DNA from: Pontederia crassipes
Taxonomy: Eukaryota; Streptophyta; Magnoliopsida; Commelinales; Pontederiaceae
Reading direction: 5' to 3'
Assembly: GCA_030549335.1 (NCBI GenBank)
Contig: CM060198.1
Location: 41,084,353 to 41,148,352 of the forward strand
DNA: 64,000 bases
Position 1 is the first letter of the stretch; every line of letters starts with the position of its first letter. The notes under the pieces were generated by a model. That model was given only the letters and a program-made list of their open reading frames with translations, did not search any database and was not told the origin of the DNA. The position numbers and the translations under genes are program-made. Shown piece after piece: positions 46,034 through 58,704 of this stretch.

Positions 46034-48385
46034 TGTAACACCTCTAAAATCATCCTCACGACATGTGTTGCGAGTGGTCCCAGAGTGCGTTACATGATGA
46101 ACAATGCGATGGTTGGCCCAAAGTCAACAAAACCCATGACGATAATATGCAACGAAAAATGAAAGCAATTAAAAATTATACTACTTAAAATATGGCGGAA
46201 GCGGTAAAACATAATGGGCCGTATACAACCAAGCCCAATAACATCAAATATACAATGGCAGATAGCCCAAATTCAAATGAGACTCGAAGTCCATAACATA
46301 ACGACTCCATAAATGTTCCTCGCATGAGGACATACAACATAATCCATAACAAAGGCCCATAGGCCGACTCATACATAATGCATAAATTACATGAAATGCT
46401 ATGGCCTAAACAATGGTCGACACCATATGCAATCCACCGTCATGAGTCTGCAACCTACTCTTCCATTCCTACACGAACTCGGATGTTGGGGAAGCCCACC
46501 TCCCATTAGTTGTATGTAAGAGACATAGAAATAAGTAAATTCAATAAATCCATAAAACATTAGAGAATACGGTGATCAATGAACAATAAGGACTTATGTG
46601 TAAAACAATGACCGATAAAAGAGATTAAACAATAAAGGACAACATGTCAATAATCTTGTTTCATAATCATATTCAATAAGATCAATAACTTTATTTATTC
46701 TTATTATATCCAATTCAATTCCATTGGTGGCTTGGAACACTGAACATATGGCAACACTTGTGCCCAATTAACAATAGTTCCAATATGTTCAAGCCACACC
46801 ATTCCATACAATTAAAGTAGACCTTGAACTTCTTGTCAATACATAATCATTAGTCAATCAATCTTTAATGAGTCGTTTACACTATTGTGGGATTTGGTTT
46901 ACCTCGACGCCGATGATGGCTGGCCAAGCCGGTTCACACTAGTACCCATACGATACGATACAATACAATCGAGGGCCAAGTGTTCCATCAATGGGTTCAT
47001 TCAATACAATGTTCATTTTTAATCCTACGTCTTAGCATACAAGTTCGAATGTTAGATGAGTCAATCAATAGCATAGCAATCATATCAATAAGAACATGAT
47101 ACACAACATAGCATAGTATGAAGTCAGCTAATAAACAATAGATAGAGGAACCTATTGAAACTAATATTTCAATCATAGCCTTCGGTCAACCGGTCGACCT
47201 ATCGGTCGATCGACGAAATAAAACAATGGCAATCAGCAGCTGTTTCACCCATTAGACCAGTCAATCGCTTTTGGATCGATCAACCGATTTAATACGATCG
47301 GTTGATGTTCGGTCGAACCGATACCATGATCGATTTGATCAGTGGCGTCTCCGCATGTAACAACCCAGGTCGATCGCTCATGGTCGATCGATTTGTACAT
47401 AGGCATTCAATTTTCACGGCCAGTCACCCATCTAGTCGACCAATGATTCTTTCGAATAAAATAGTGGCGAACGTGCATAAGAAAACATATAGTCGACCGA
47501 CACCTCGTCCGCTTAAAATAGTGATGATTACACAATGGAAGACCCATGGATCGATCGACCAATTTATACAACTGGTTGACCGATTATGTCAAAAAACACA
47601 AAAATGTTCATCTCAATCCACCGTTTGCGAACACAATCCTTTGTCCAATCATTCTCAAGTTAACCATGATGGTTGGCATATTAAAAAGTCAATAAAACAA
47701 CAATGAATCTATGGAGACGAAATAATCCACCATATAAAGCATATGAGCTCAAAACCCCAAATGAAACAACAGAATCCTCCATGGAATGAATCGAAGCCAA
47801 AACATGGAGTTCAATCACGTTCTCGAGCAAAGAATGGTTTGAACGAGGGATGTGTGGGTTCACCCATTACATACCTAGGGTTTATTTTTTCCAAAAACCC
47901 TTTTAATCCAATCTTCCTTCTTTTCTTAATCTCCTCTTCTTCTAGCCGAATGCTCCTTTCTCTCTGTCTCTTCCTCTCTTTCCATCCGCTGGTGCCACCT
48001 TCCTTGTTGCTGCTTGCTGTCGGCTAGTAAGGGATAAGGGGGAGGGGGTAAGTAAGTGGGAGGTGGAAATGTAGGTGGCTACTAGTGCTGGCCGACTGGG
48101 GTGTTTTGGGGAAAGAGAGTGAGGGAGAAGAGAGGGTTTTAGAGCTAATTATTTTATCTTATTGCCCCCAACCACCTCTACTTTAAAGGGTATTTTGGTC
48201 CACAGGTTTACTTTTTTGCCAAAAGACCATTATAACCATAACATGCTTTACTTTTGAGGGTGTTTTTGTCCATTTATAAATTTGAATTTTTGTCCTATCA
48301 TATTCTTTTCTATTTTGCCCAAAAGACTCAATTTTCCCCTCATCATAAGGGCAATTTTGTCCATTCAATTTTTTTGGGTATTACA
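46034..48385 (-). mobile_element. Gypsy-type LTR, probably the 3' LTR of a truncated element
   Basis: 2352 bp bounded by tgtaacacc and tattaca. The flanks (aatac left, ctccc right) do not match. The right flank is a pyrimidine block (ctcccacctctcgg), a purine tract on the minus strand, so this reads as a 3' LTR whose internal domain lies to the right. It holds a ggtcgatcgacc dyad cluster at 47165-47585. Confidence 0.7.
47165..47585. repeat. Cluster of ggtcgatcgacc-type dyads
   Basis: More than ten variants occur, including ggtcaaccggtcgacc, cggtcgatcgacg, ggatcgatcaaccg, ggtcgatcgattt, agtcgaccgaca and ggatcgatcgacca. The motif is related to the one in the copia solo LTR at 28420-28585, although the two LTRs belong to different superfamilies. 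Confidence 0.8.
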
Positions 48386-49980
48386 CTCCCACCTCTCGGC
48401 ACGCATACAAGACTCAAGTTGTCAAATACCCCTCTTGGGTAGGGATCATCAACACTGCTCAAAGCCTGAAGAGATGGATTATCATTTATGATAACATCCA
48501 ATGAATGAAAGTTCTCTTTTTATAAATTCATTGTCTATGTTATAAAGTTTTCTTATGCATGTGAAAAATATGTCGATCAGACTTGAGTTTGTTCCCTCAC
48601 AAGAACAAATGTTGCCGACGCTTATGAAGATAGTGAGCGAAAAATAAATGTTTGAATCATATTGTGTGATTACAAATCACCTTAATGCATGAGTTTAGTG
48701 ACTCAATGTTGCTAGATTAAGAGAGAATCTAGGCATGAGATTCAAATTTGATGTTACAAGAGAGCAAGCAATTTTGAAATTCAACTCACGCGCTAGAAAG
48801 TAGTGACTGGACTTAAGTACATGTAGTATACAATCTTGACAGACTTTAAATATGCGATCCTTCAGTAAGTGTCTCTACCATAGTACTTGTCTTTATTACT
48901 AAGTATGCCAAGACGACATAGAGATATGAAGAATGGATAAGTTCAATCTTTATTGTGATATTACTTTTTGACAGATATTTCATCTATATGTGTCCTTAGA
49001 CTCTTAATTATGTCTTAAGAAAGCGAATTAGTGTACAATACTTCAGCGAGTATTCAAAGATGAAATGTAAAATAGCCTCTCGAGTCACGTTTAGAAAAGT
49101 AGCTAACTTAGTATTGAAAGACATGAGTGCAAGAAAAAGAACTGGTATGAGCTGTATTAAATTTTCAAATATAATCGTCCGACTATTTTTCTTATGTTGA
49201 CAAATATAATTTATATGAAAGTTAGTTACCACGGAACAAGACGATATGTTGTCTTGACTATATTGCAAAATGTATATAGGACATAATGAGTTACATTATT
49301 ACATGAGCATTTGTTGGCTCATATGTAGGCTCTGATAAATTCCACATGACATACGATATATAGATAGGTTGAGCAATTGTGAATCCCAACGCTCTCCTTG
49401 TAGCTCATACAAAGAAGCGTGCTTGTGCTTGTAGGTCGCACGATTATCATTTTTGAACAAATTAAAGTGCAATTTTACCCAATGCGAGCAAGTAAGAGAT
49501 TAAAGGGAAATGCCCTTTTGGGCATGGTGGGCCACGTGCGTGTGTCAAGGCGACATTTTTTTCTCGACCGACCCGTGTGACGTCTAAACGTGCCCACTAT
49601 CTAGACAAGCTCTTTGAGCGCTTTGTGGAAGTTTTGTTTCACCACTTGTTAAATGCCACAATTTTTGGGAAGCATTTGTGAACAAACGGATGCCTAGGCA
49701 GAATACTAACTTTTGGAACGCTATTTGTGGATTGCCACACCACGCTTGAAGCTCATGTTAGGTTATGAAAGGTTTAAAATCTTTTTAACTAGATAGAATG
49801 ATTACAAAGGCTTTGGGGGAGGATTAGCAGGTCTCTTAATATACAATCATTTTGGGTGGTAGGTTTGCGATATGTGATAGGTGGGTGCGGTTTTCTAGAG
49901 TGTAAATTACAAGATTGCCATCAATTGTCAATCTAAGATTACCTTACTAAATGGGCTAAAACAAGGAAAATTACAAGTAT
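48386..49980 (-). other. Internal domain of the 46034 LTR element and/or the 3' LTR of the chromovirus, unresolved
   Basis: No coding motif is visible. Blocks near 49490-49910 (tatattaaga TATA-like on the minus strand, gtgtaaattaca near 49911) look like LTR sequence belonging to the chromovirus pol that starts at 49985, but I could not pair them with a second LTR in the window. Confidence 0.4.
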
Positions 49981-49984
49981 GTAA

Positions 49985-51089
49985 GATAACTTGATGGTCC
50001 CGGGTCATGTTGTGGAGAGCCCCTAGGACATTGCTCAACTCAAGTTGGTGACATCCTCGATGTTGCAGCTTCAAAGTCTTCAATTTTTTGCTTGAATTGC
50101 CACAAGGCTTTGACAGACTCTCAACTTGTGTCGACATCCGATCTTCCGCTCCATCGAACAAGGTACTTCTTCTTCTAATTCTTCACTCGGATGACAAGCA
50201 TTTCTTCAACTTGATAATTGCTGGTGGATGACCAATGGAGCACAGTTTGAAACCCCACACTCGGAATCTACTAGGACTTTGACGAATGGACTCTGATTAG
50301 TCGACTCGCTCTTTTATGGGTTGTAAGAGAATTGGGTGATGTCGAGTAGATTCGTCCAGTCCTTCTAGTTGGCACTAACATAATATCATAAGAATATCTC
50401 CGGGATATAATTCACCATACCAGAAATGAAGATGGCATAATTGGAGAACTAATTGATGACACCATGATGGTACTTGTCCCTTCAAACATCGGCAGACTCG
50501 TGATGATGTTCATGGAAACATTTTTCCATAGTCGCTCTGGAATAGGAAGAAGTTGCAAAAGTTCGTCGGGCGCTTGGTTGATACCTTTGTCTTACTGACA
50601 AATAAGACATGTCTTCTTAAAAGCTTCAACATCACACTTTGCCAAAAGAGTTGTCCTCGGTGAATGCCAAAGTGTGGCGAATGCCCGGATGCCCCGCCCA
50701 CTTGGAGTCATGGAACTCTTGCATGATGGCATGTCTTAAGTTGTCGAACAATGGAACATAGATGCAACATTCCTTGGTGAACACCATATCCATATTCCAC
50801 CCAAAATCAAACTGTCTACCCTCCTTTGCCTGTTCAAGCGAGTTTTTCGCTGTGGGATCCGACTACAATCCCTTTTTTGTCCTCTCACTCAGGACCTAAG
50901 AGGAGCTCATAGCCACCAATCTCGCGCGTCAGCTGAAGACATCGGCAATGACGATTGTCTTGTCAGGATTGTGCCCTAGGATGTAGTCGAACTCCATTAT
51001 AAAATCTTGCCACTATGTCTGCTTTGGCGAGAGTTTCTTTTGCATCTTGAAGTAGCCGATCTCATGCAATTTCGACCTGAGAATGTAGT
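49985..51089 (-). pseudogene. Chromovirus RNase H (second half), integrase and chromodomain, decayed
   Basis: From high to low coordinates: FKMQKKLSPKQ and DYILGHNPDKT (RNase H end, 50950-51060), MQEFHDSKWAGHPGIRHTL (integrase zinc-binding region, about 50660-50725), LLDITQFSYN and KSESTNQSPF (integrase core end, about 50270-50370), then YLVRWSG and ALWQFKQKIEDFEA (chromodomain, about 50060-50165). Between the zinc-binding region and the core end most of the catalytic core is missing, so there is an internal deletion. The upstream half of the same pol continues at 63389. Confidence 0.82.
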
Positions 51090-51094
51090 GCCAC
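51090..51094 (+). repeat. Target site duplication GCCAC of the solo LTR
   Basis: Paired with GCCGC at 63384-63388; one transition apart. Confidence 0.7.
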
Positions 51095-51879
51095 TGTGAC
51101 ACCTAGCTATGCACTGTTAGGCGTCATAAAGGGTGAACTCGTAAAATAGTTCATTCAAATTCAAATCCAAATATCCAACGAAAAATCAATGTTCAATTAA
51201 TCAACTAACTCTAAAAATTTTTAAAAATTTTGTCATGATGTATGCGTAAATTCATCCATACGTCATATACAACATTTCATATGATTCATCACAAACATTT
51301 CAATTTCAAAAGTTTAACCATCACAGGCAATTAAAAGAATATTTCTGACAATTTATAGTAGAAATCAAAAGGTGGGACTCAAGCACAAATAAGTGAGTCA
51401 CAAGCTCACTCTTAAATCAAAACTATGAGCCAGATGCTCGTAAATCATATATCATGAGCGTCCATCACTCTACACTACTAATCCAACAACTGTAAACCAT
51501 TCACAATATTCTTCCGATTAATAATTTGTATAAGAAGCGAATGAAATACAAAAGTACCCAAAAATCACGATCATGGCTCTCGCACATGGTCAGGCCCTAG
51601 TACCCTTACATTTCTTATTTTATGTCAAGAAATAAGATTTTCATTCAATACTTGCAAAAAAATTTAGATAAGAGGGGTGAGCATCTACAAGCTCAGTGCG
51701 TAATGGAAATCCATAAATCTTAAAAACTCAGAAAATAACTTCTTGCAAGAAACAATACAACAATGCAAACAAAAATGATCCACATGCATGTCATGTATGT
51801 ATGCAAGAAAGTTTATTTTTATGTTCCACCATTTTATGCGGTCATAATCCATGGGGTCATGCGCGTGTACTCACTCCTC

Positions 51880-52135
51880 ATGTCCTATTTCATGCCAAGA
51901 GCTATGACATTTACTGCTCAGGCCCTATATCATGCCAAGAGTTAAATGTTACTATCGCCTCTCTAGGCCCTATTTCATGCCAAGGGATATATATTTTTTT
52001 ATTAACTTGTCTATCTGCTAATAATATCTCTCCTCAGGCCCTACTTCATGCCAAGAGTTATAACATCCGCTCCTCGAGCCCTATTTCATGCCAAGAGCTA
52101 TAACTTCTGCTCCACAGGCCCTATTTCATGCCAAA
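51880..52135 (-). repeat. Tandem array of 40-bp units in the solo LTR
   Basis: catgccaaga (or its one-base variants) occurs at 51891, 51931, 51977, 52048, 52088 and 52128. Spacings are 40, 46, 71, 40 and 40, each with ggccctatttcatgccaagagctat-like units. Confidence 0.88.
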
Positions 52136-53017
52136 AGCATTACCACCCCCAAAACAGTCATCTCGGTGTTGATCAAACATCCAAGGTAAGTCATGAAAAA
52201 ATAGTTTTGGCATCCATTGCATGAATGCAATTTAATACATATCTAAGTGCACCATAATTAGTGACATTTTCAATACGTCAATAATCTCGCTCATAAAACC
52301 AACATCATAAACCCATACCAAAGATAATTTATCATTGTAGTAAGGTAACATATCAACAATCATTTCGATAGCATACTGAGACATTCATACACATAAAAGC
52401 ATTACACATCAAATCGAATAAAGTCCGTTCCATATCGGCATGGAAAAGAAACATGTAATTTCCCGAAGGCCATTATCACAATCTTATTGATAAATTCACT
52501 CACCTTAGATTACGTCAGGACTCAACTAACTTCCGTCCGACTCCGCTCAACGGAGAGAAGTATCTATTACATTCATTTAAAACTTATTTAGAATTATAAT
52601 CTTACCATTTAGGACATTTATCGCTTCTTGGTATCATTTGTCTTTAGTTCATTAATCACTCCATAATAGTCCTTTAATGACATCTTAGTGACTAGAACTA
52701 GAATTTATAATTCTCTTACCAAACAATCATATAAATTACTTTTCATAAATCAATCATCACTATAGATTTTTAGAATGCTTACCAATAAGGAAAAAGAAAT
52801 CACCAACTAACAGCACCCTACTCAAACCTCAACGGAGAACCACCTATAATATCCAATAAAGAATATAATGATTGGAGGTACACACTATAACTAATTTTTA
52901 TAAATTTATAAAATTAAAAGTTTTGAATAGTTTCAACTACCTAACATCCTCACCACAACAATGAAGCCACCACTATCGGAACTGAAATCAGCATTCTCAG
53001 AACCAAGGCCGCATCCG

Positions 53018-53022
53018 CTGAA
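53018..53022 (+). repeat. Target site duplication CTGAA, left copy
   Basis: Identical to 62548-62552. Confidence 0.93.
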
Positions 53023-55641
53023 TGATAAGTGATATTGAAGAGTTTTGTGATAACTTGCTGATTTTTGGGTCAAAAGTCATTTTTTTCAATTTTTGTTTCA
53101 ACTCCCTAACTCACTCTCTACTGCAGTGCATAGGTCAATTATAGTAACCCTAAATGTCGTATCCATAGTTATTTGAAGTCCTACACTACCTAAAAACAAT
53201 TTAGACTAATCCTATTAAAAGTGGTAAAAACAATTTTTTAAACGGTGGTAAAAACATATTTTTAAAGGGGGCATAATGATAACTGTTTTTAAATTTATGA
53301 AAAGTTAACTAAACTAAATTATAAATGCTAATCTAGAGTCTAAAAGGGTTTATCTATCAATGAGGAAGGTCCTCCTAGGAATTGGGTTCATCTAATTTAA
53401 TTATGGATGGAATGGGACAAGTTATCACTTTTTAGTCAAATCTGATTCAACCTTCAGTATGATTGTTTTCACAGCTCAATTAGATCATAATTAAACAATA
53501 TATTGTCATATAATTGTTAGCCAAGTTGAATTAGAAGAGGATCCCCACTGAAATTAAGTTATCATTATGTTCAATCCAAGTCATTTTGTTGATTTTTTGG
53601 CAGTTCAATAAAATATGAAATGAAAACTTCTAAATTGCACTTTGAAAATGAAGGGAATGCTTCAATCAACTAAACAAGGATGAAATCAATCCAATATTAA
53701 TGCTAGTGTTCCTTGGTTTATCTCTAAACTACAAGAGGACTTTGATTCAACCTCTCAGCTGCAATTAAAAATGAAGTCCACACTTAACATTAGATAATTG
53801 GAACCAATATGCATAGAATCTCAAGTTTGGGAAATCAGAAATTGTCATTCCTCCTTGGCTCATCTTTGAATCTCAAGGAAGGCCTTAAAACCATCTCTCA
53901 ATAGTGGATTAAAGTGGGGCTTAACAATGTCAATCAGATTTCAGGAATTTCAGGAAATCAGAAATCAGCAACTCATAAAAATCTGAAAAGCTAATGGTAA
54001 TTACAGAATTGAATCATAGGATTGTCAAAGTTTCTTAATTCATTTTTGAACAATATTGGGATATATGATAACCTCTCAATTGTTCAATTAATTCAGTCCC
54101 CAATGACAATCAGATTTCAGACAACTCAGAAAATCAAAATTCAGGAAGTTCAGAAATCAGAAAAAAATAGAAATCAGATTTTCAATAAAAAAGGAATCCA
54201 AAAACTTGGCATGGGTTCTTTGCTCACTTCTAAACAAAGATTAAACCAAATGACAACTTCTCAGTTGTAAATACAAGTAGGGTCTTCCAATGACAAGAAC
54301 AAATTCAGATTTATACAGAATTCAGAATTAATTCAAAACTTTATTCAAATGAGGAAATCAGTTTTGTCCCTAATCGATCCACAACATATATTAGACTACT
54401 ACCCTATCCTAAGAGGCATGGGATTTAGTTCCTCATATTTACAAAATCAGGTACAAGATAGAGTGAAAAACTCAGATAAATCATCCTGGATTGGCTCTTG
54501 TCGATAGGATTTTCAGCAGCACTTCAGTCCTCTTCTTTGCTCCAAACCCTTGCTGCCTCCTGCTCCAATCCTGCAATTGGCTGACCCCCCTCCCCCTCAT
54601 TCCAGGGTTTCTTCAGCTTATATATGGTTTTTAATCACCCTTAGATCAACATCTAAATGTCCCACAATCTCTGATTGTGCCAAGTGTCCAGTCCTGACAT
54701 TCCAGCTGCAGAAATCAACAACTTTTTGGAGTGGTCCCCCCACCTTTATACACTTTATTTTCCCTGCTAGAAGAGGTAGAACACCAAGCATCAAAATTCT
54801 CAAATAGGAAATGAACAAATAAGGATAAGGAAAGCCACCGGGGTCAGCTCAAACATCAAATAAAATCTGGTGTTATGAAGATGTGAAATTAGTAATTAAA
54901 ATGATAAGTTTGAGAACCCAGAATGATAACTTTGCATAAATCTTGGAAAATGATCAAATATGGATGGTTCAGAGCATTGAAGGCATCAAATGGATTAGGG
55001 TGGCAAGTGAGTGAAGTCAGAAATCAAATATGAATAAGATTTCATAGGAATGATAACTTGGGTGCCAAAACGATAACTTGATTGCTTTAAAAATGATAAC
55101 TTGTCATAACTTTGGTTGTGGTTATCCAAATATGATCAAATTTGAACACCAATGATTAGGACAAAAATATAATGGTTGCCTAAGGCCTTTGTGCAGAATT
55201 GATAGTTTTGCATGTCAAAATGACAGTTTTGCCCTTTAACGATAACTTGGCATTAGAAAATGATAACTTGTTCAAATGGATTTATAATTTTGCACAAGTT
55301 GAGATATGATCATCCAAATATGATTCATTCATGATAATAATGGATTTAGGGCAAGAAAATCATTGAAAATTAGTTCACTCAAAATAATGATAACTTAGCA
55401 TATAGGAGTGATAACTTGTCATAAAAATGATAACTTGGCATAGAATTGAATTATTTATGTATTTTGGCATTTCAGAACCTCTATGCACATGAAATTAAGT
55501 ATAAAATGAGGAAGGTCAATTAGTTATCACAATCTATGCATTTCAAACATAATTGGCCAAAAGTTGGGTAATTTAAGGATTCGATAGGGGTGAAATGCAA
55601 TCAAAATGGGATAAAAAACTATATTGATCAGCTAGTGATCA
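53023..55641 (-). repeat. 3' LTR of the Athila-like element
   Basis: Collinear with 59929-62547 with equal length. It contains many copies of gataacttg (for example near 55060-55100, 55240-55275 and 55385-55440). The small frames inside it (54022, 54550, 54618) recur in the other LTR and are not genes. Confidence 0.95.
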
Positions 55642-57076
55642 AACTCCCTCAAGCTTAGCCTTTTGCTTGTCCTCAAGCAAAACATTCAGGAATTAAGGAC
55701 AAACTAGAATTAAAAGTCCACAAATGAAGTAAAAGTCAGCTGAATTGAATCCAACGAGTTTCCCACTTTGCCAACACTTCATTCTTTCCAAAAACTCAAT
55801 TTCTGTCAACTTTACAAAGGGGTTGAACTACAAATCTCTTCATGAACAGATTTTCATTGCTTTTATTCATGAAATGCAAGTAAACATGTCAAGGCCTGAT
55901 TTTTATTCATGTTGGTCACAGGATAAAAATCCTGGCTTTATTCAAGAGAGGATCATTTTTGGAATTTCACTCTCTTTATTTATGCATGCATGCAATGCAA
56001 AATGCAACTTTTCACTTTTTTTCTTTTCTCCATTTTTCTTTTTCTATCTTGTTCATGATGAGAGCAATAGTTCAAACTCAAGTATAGTTTAGATCCCTTT
56101 ATCCAAAAAGTCAAGTTTTCCTATTTAACATGACAGCAAGAGCCTTGACTCCCTTCTAGACATCTGATATTACTAATTCAATCCATAAGTATCAGCTAGT
56201 GTGACCCACAGAAAGGAAAAATTTTCAACTGAAAATTGATTCAAGTGCATCTGAATTGAATAGCCAATTAAAGCAACAAGACTAATGGCCAAGTTGGCCA
56301 CTTAGTATTGGAGTGTACCAACTGTCATAATGAAGTATTTTACCCATTTTAGAGTCAAAATAAATGCAAGACGTGAATTGAACTCGAATAGTGATAACTA
56401 GTAGTGATAACCGGGTGGAACTAATGATAACTTGTTCATACACTGATAACCTGGTGGTATTTGATGTTATAAACATTAAAATAGATTGAAAACATGGTGT
56501 AAAGGTTAGAAAAGCACCAGGTTTCCTCCCCCAAGCTTAGCTTCAACACTGTCCACAATGTTGGAAATTAAGGCAAGGGAGAGGGATGGGAGGGTATGAA
56601 ATATATGGAATTTACATTTGGTCCCTTCCAATGGGTCTTGCATTTCAATCCTACTCTTTAGGTGTTCCATACTTCATGGTTTGCAGCAATTCCTACAGAG
56701 AGACAGGAGATATCAGTGAAATTTGTAATGTTAGAATTTTAAGATGCACAATTCAGCAATGCAACCAGATTCACTAAATCTGCACTGAAAATCAGCTAAG
56801 ATGGATTGGGACAACTAATATGCATGGTGATTCAGATATTAATATGATGACTTCAGCATAAATGAAAATATAATATCAGTTATCAATAGGATTTCAGTGA
56901 AAAGAATGAAAATTAAGGGTAAGGATACTCCCTTCTTGTCAATTTGTAGATGGATCTGATTCCTCCCTTCTTTATTCCTGCAAAATAGAAAAGTTAAGTG
57001 TAAAATGACTTGGGTTACCTCCCAAGAAGTGCCCTACTTTAGTGTCTTAGGCTGGACATTTTTCCACTTCTTCATG
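55642..57076 (-). other. 3' non-coding part of the Athila-like element, with purine tract
   Basis: On the minus strand the end reads aggctaagcttgagggagt next to the LTR, the usual Athila/Tat purine tract. A related cccaagcttagc block occurs again near 56528. gataac motifs recur at 56390-56455. The phrase gggttacctcccaagaag near 57012 matches sequence commonly found just after gag-pro in this lineage. Confidence 0.65.
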
Positions 57077-57580
57077 TCAAGGAAGTTTGAATAGTATGAT
57101 ATGATCAAGTAGAGATCTCAATTTGTGGACAGCTTCACTAATCAAGTATGGATCTCTTAATTTGCCAATGATTGACCTTTGTTTCTCAGCTTGTTTTTCT
57201 CCTCCATTGTACCAGAAATCTCCTAACTTCTCATCTCTAAAACCCTCATGTATGATATATGAATCCCCTGGACTAGGAAGAGGTTTCAACTCCAAATGGG
57301 AGGAAGTGTCTTGTGTTGAATTAGTGTGGGGTTCAGTAGTGATAACTTGATACACTTCATTCTGATTTTCTGGATTTTCCACTGATTTTAAAGAATTCAG
57401 TGCAGATTGGTATGCTTTAGCCTCTGGGTCCTTTAATTCCTTCAAATGATCAAACATTAGGCACCTTTGCAATGGATCTTCAATGGGAATTATGGCAGAA
57501 ACTTGCTGAACAACTTGATCTAGCTGCCCCTCCTCAAAATCATTTTCTTGAAAATTTGGCATACTAATAACTTGTGCCAA
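57077..57580 (-). pseudogene. Region after protease in the Athila-like gag-pro frame
   Basis: A 167-residue frame with HLELKPLPS near the middle, as in the linker between protease and reverse transcriptase of Athila elements, and IEDPLQRCLMFD upstream of it. It lies in the same reading frame as the protease segment and is separated from it by a stop near 57608. No catalytic motif is present, and no reverse transcriptase follows. Confidence 0.65.
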
Positions 57581-57607
57581 ATTAAATTCTATCTTGTCCT
57601 CTCCAAT

Positions 57608-58033
57608 TTAGAATGTCAATCTGCCCTCCTTGACATCAATGACAGCCCCAGCAGTGGCTAAGAAGGGTCTCCCAAGAAGAATGGGAGTATTCAAGTTCTC
57701 ATCCATGTCAAGTACCACAAAATCTACTAGTATGTAAAATTTACAAACTTTGAGGGGTATGTCCTCAATGATTCCATGTGGGTACTTGATGGATCTGTCT
57801 GCCAGCTGTAGAGACATGTTTGTAGGCTTCAAATCTTCAACTTCAAGCTTCCTACAAAGTGAAAGAGGTATGACACACACTGATGCACCCAAATCACATA
57901 TTGCCCTTTGAATCTTCCTAGTTTCAATTTCACAAGGTATGGAGAAGCTTCCTGAATCTTTCAACTTGGGTGGAAATTTATTTTGGATGATTGCAGAGGC
58001 TTCCTCAGTCAAGGTAATAGTTTCATGCCCCAT
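57608..58033 (-). pseudogene. Athila-type aspartic protease
   Basis: The active-site region reads CDLGASVCVIPLSLCRKL, where the D-L-G-A form is normal for Athila/Tat proteases. LQLADRSIKYPHGIIEDI and ILLGRPFLATAGAVIDV follow in the family order. The frame is open for 141 codons. The apparent start is not a true initiation site, because the domain is part of a gag-pro polyprotein read from about 59890. Confidence 0.88.
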
Positions 58034-58704
58034 AATCCTCCTTTCTTGGTTAAGATTTCCTTAAAAAACTTTGCATAGGAGGGCATCTCCTGAATTGCCT
58101 CCACAAATGGCACATTGATATTTAACTTCTTCAGGATTTCAATGAACCTTCCATATTGTTGATCCTGCCTTACCTTGATTAATCTTTGAGGGAAAAGTAC
58201 CCTATCAAAGACCCTAGTCCTGACTTCATTTTGAGGGCCTTTGTTCTAATTTTCTCCCACAAGTTCAGCTGGTTCTTCAGCAACTTTGGGCTTTGGATTC
58301 ACTTGGGCTGGATTGTCCTCTACTTTCTTCATTGGTTCTTCAACAATCTTCCCACTTCTGAGATGGATAGCATGAACTTGTTCCTTGGGGTTCAATTCTA
58401 GTTGTCCAGGAAAGAATATAGGGGGTCTTGCTGAAGTGTGAGCCTGCTGAGCAAGTTGACTTTCAAGCATCTTGTGATTGACACTCATGGTTTCCAATCT
58501 AGAATTGATTTTCAATATTTCCTCTCCTTGGCTATCCTGCTTCTTCAAGATTTGTTCCAAAATTTCCTCCATCTTTGAGAATTGAGAAGACTGAGCTTGT
58601 GGAGGTTGCTCATAGGGGGTCCTTTGCATTGGAACATTTAAGGATTGAGTTCCATATGGAGGTGGCTGGTTTCTTGGCACAATCTTGGGATGCCAATTAG
58701 AATT
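58034..58704 (-). pseudogene. Gag C-terminal part (linker) of the Athila-like element
   Basis: Contains HLRSGKIVEEP, the conserved A/H-x-x-L-R-S-G-K motif of Athila gag, and a Q/E-rich possible coiled coil (SKMEEILEQILKKQDS). After a stop near 58246 the same frame goes on with MPSYAKFFKEIL. A frameshift then leads into the protease. Confidence 0.8.

Larger units (their letters stand above)
51095..53022 (-). mobile_element. Solo LTR in chromovirus RNase H, left part
   Basis: Starts tgtgacacctagc. Together with 62548-63383 it makes an LTR of about 2.76 kb ending gttata (expected ttaca). It inserted into the RNase H codons of the chromovirus. No internal domain or second LTR is present, and the flanking 5-mers agree at four of five bases, so it is a solo LTR. 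The Athila-like element interrupts it after 53022. Confidence 0.75.

Noticed and set aside
46034-48385. Solo LTR interpretation
   Set aside because: Flanking five bases differ (aatac, ctccc), and a purine tract adjoins the right end, which fits a 3' LTR with internal DNA to the right.
51880-52135. Regularly spaced 40-bp repeats as a CRISPR array
   Set aside because: Units are contiguous and diverged with no unique spacers, lie inside an LTR, and the DNA is plant nuclear.
54022-54818. Frames at 54022, 54550 and 54618 as conserved duplicated genes (same proteins at 60928, 61456, 61524)
   Set aside because: They are duplicated only because they lie in the two LTRs of the Athila-like element.
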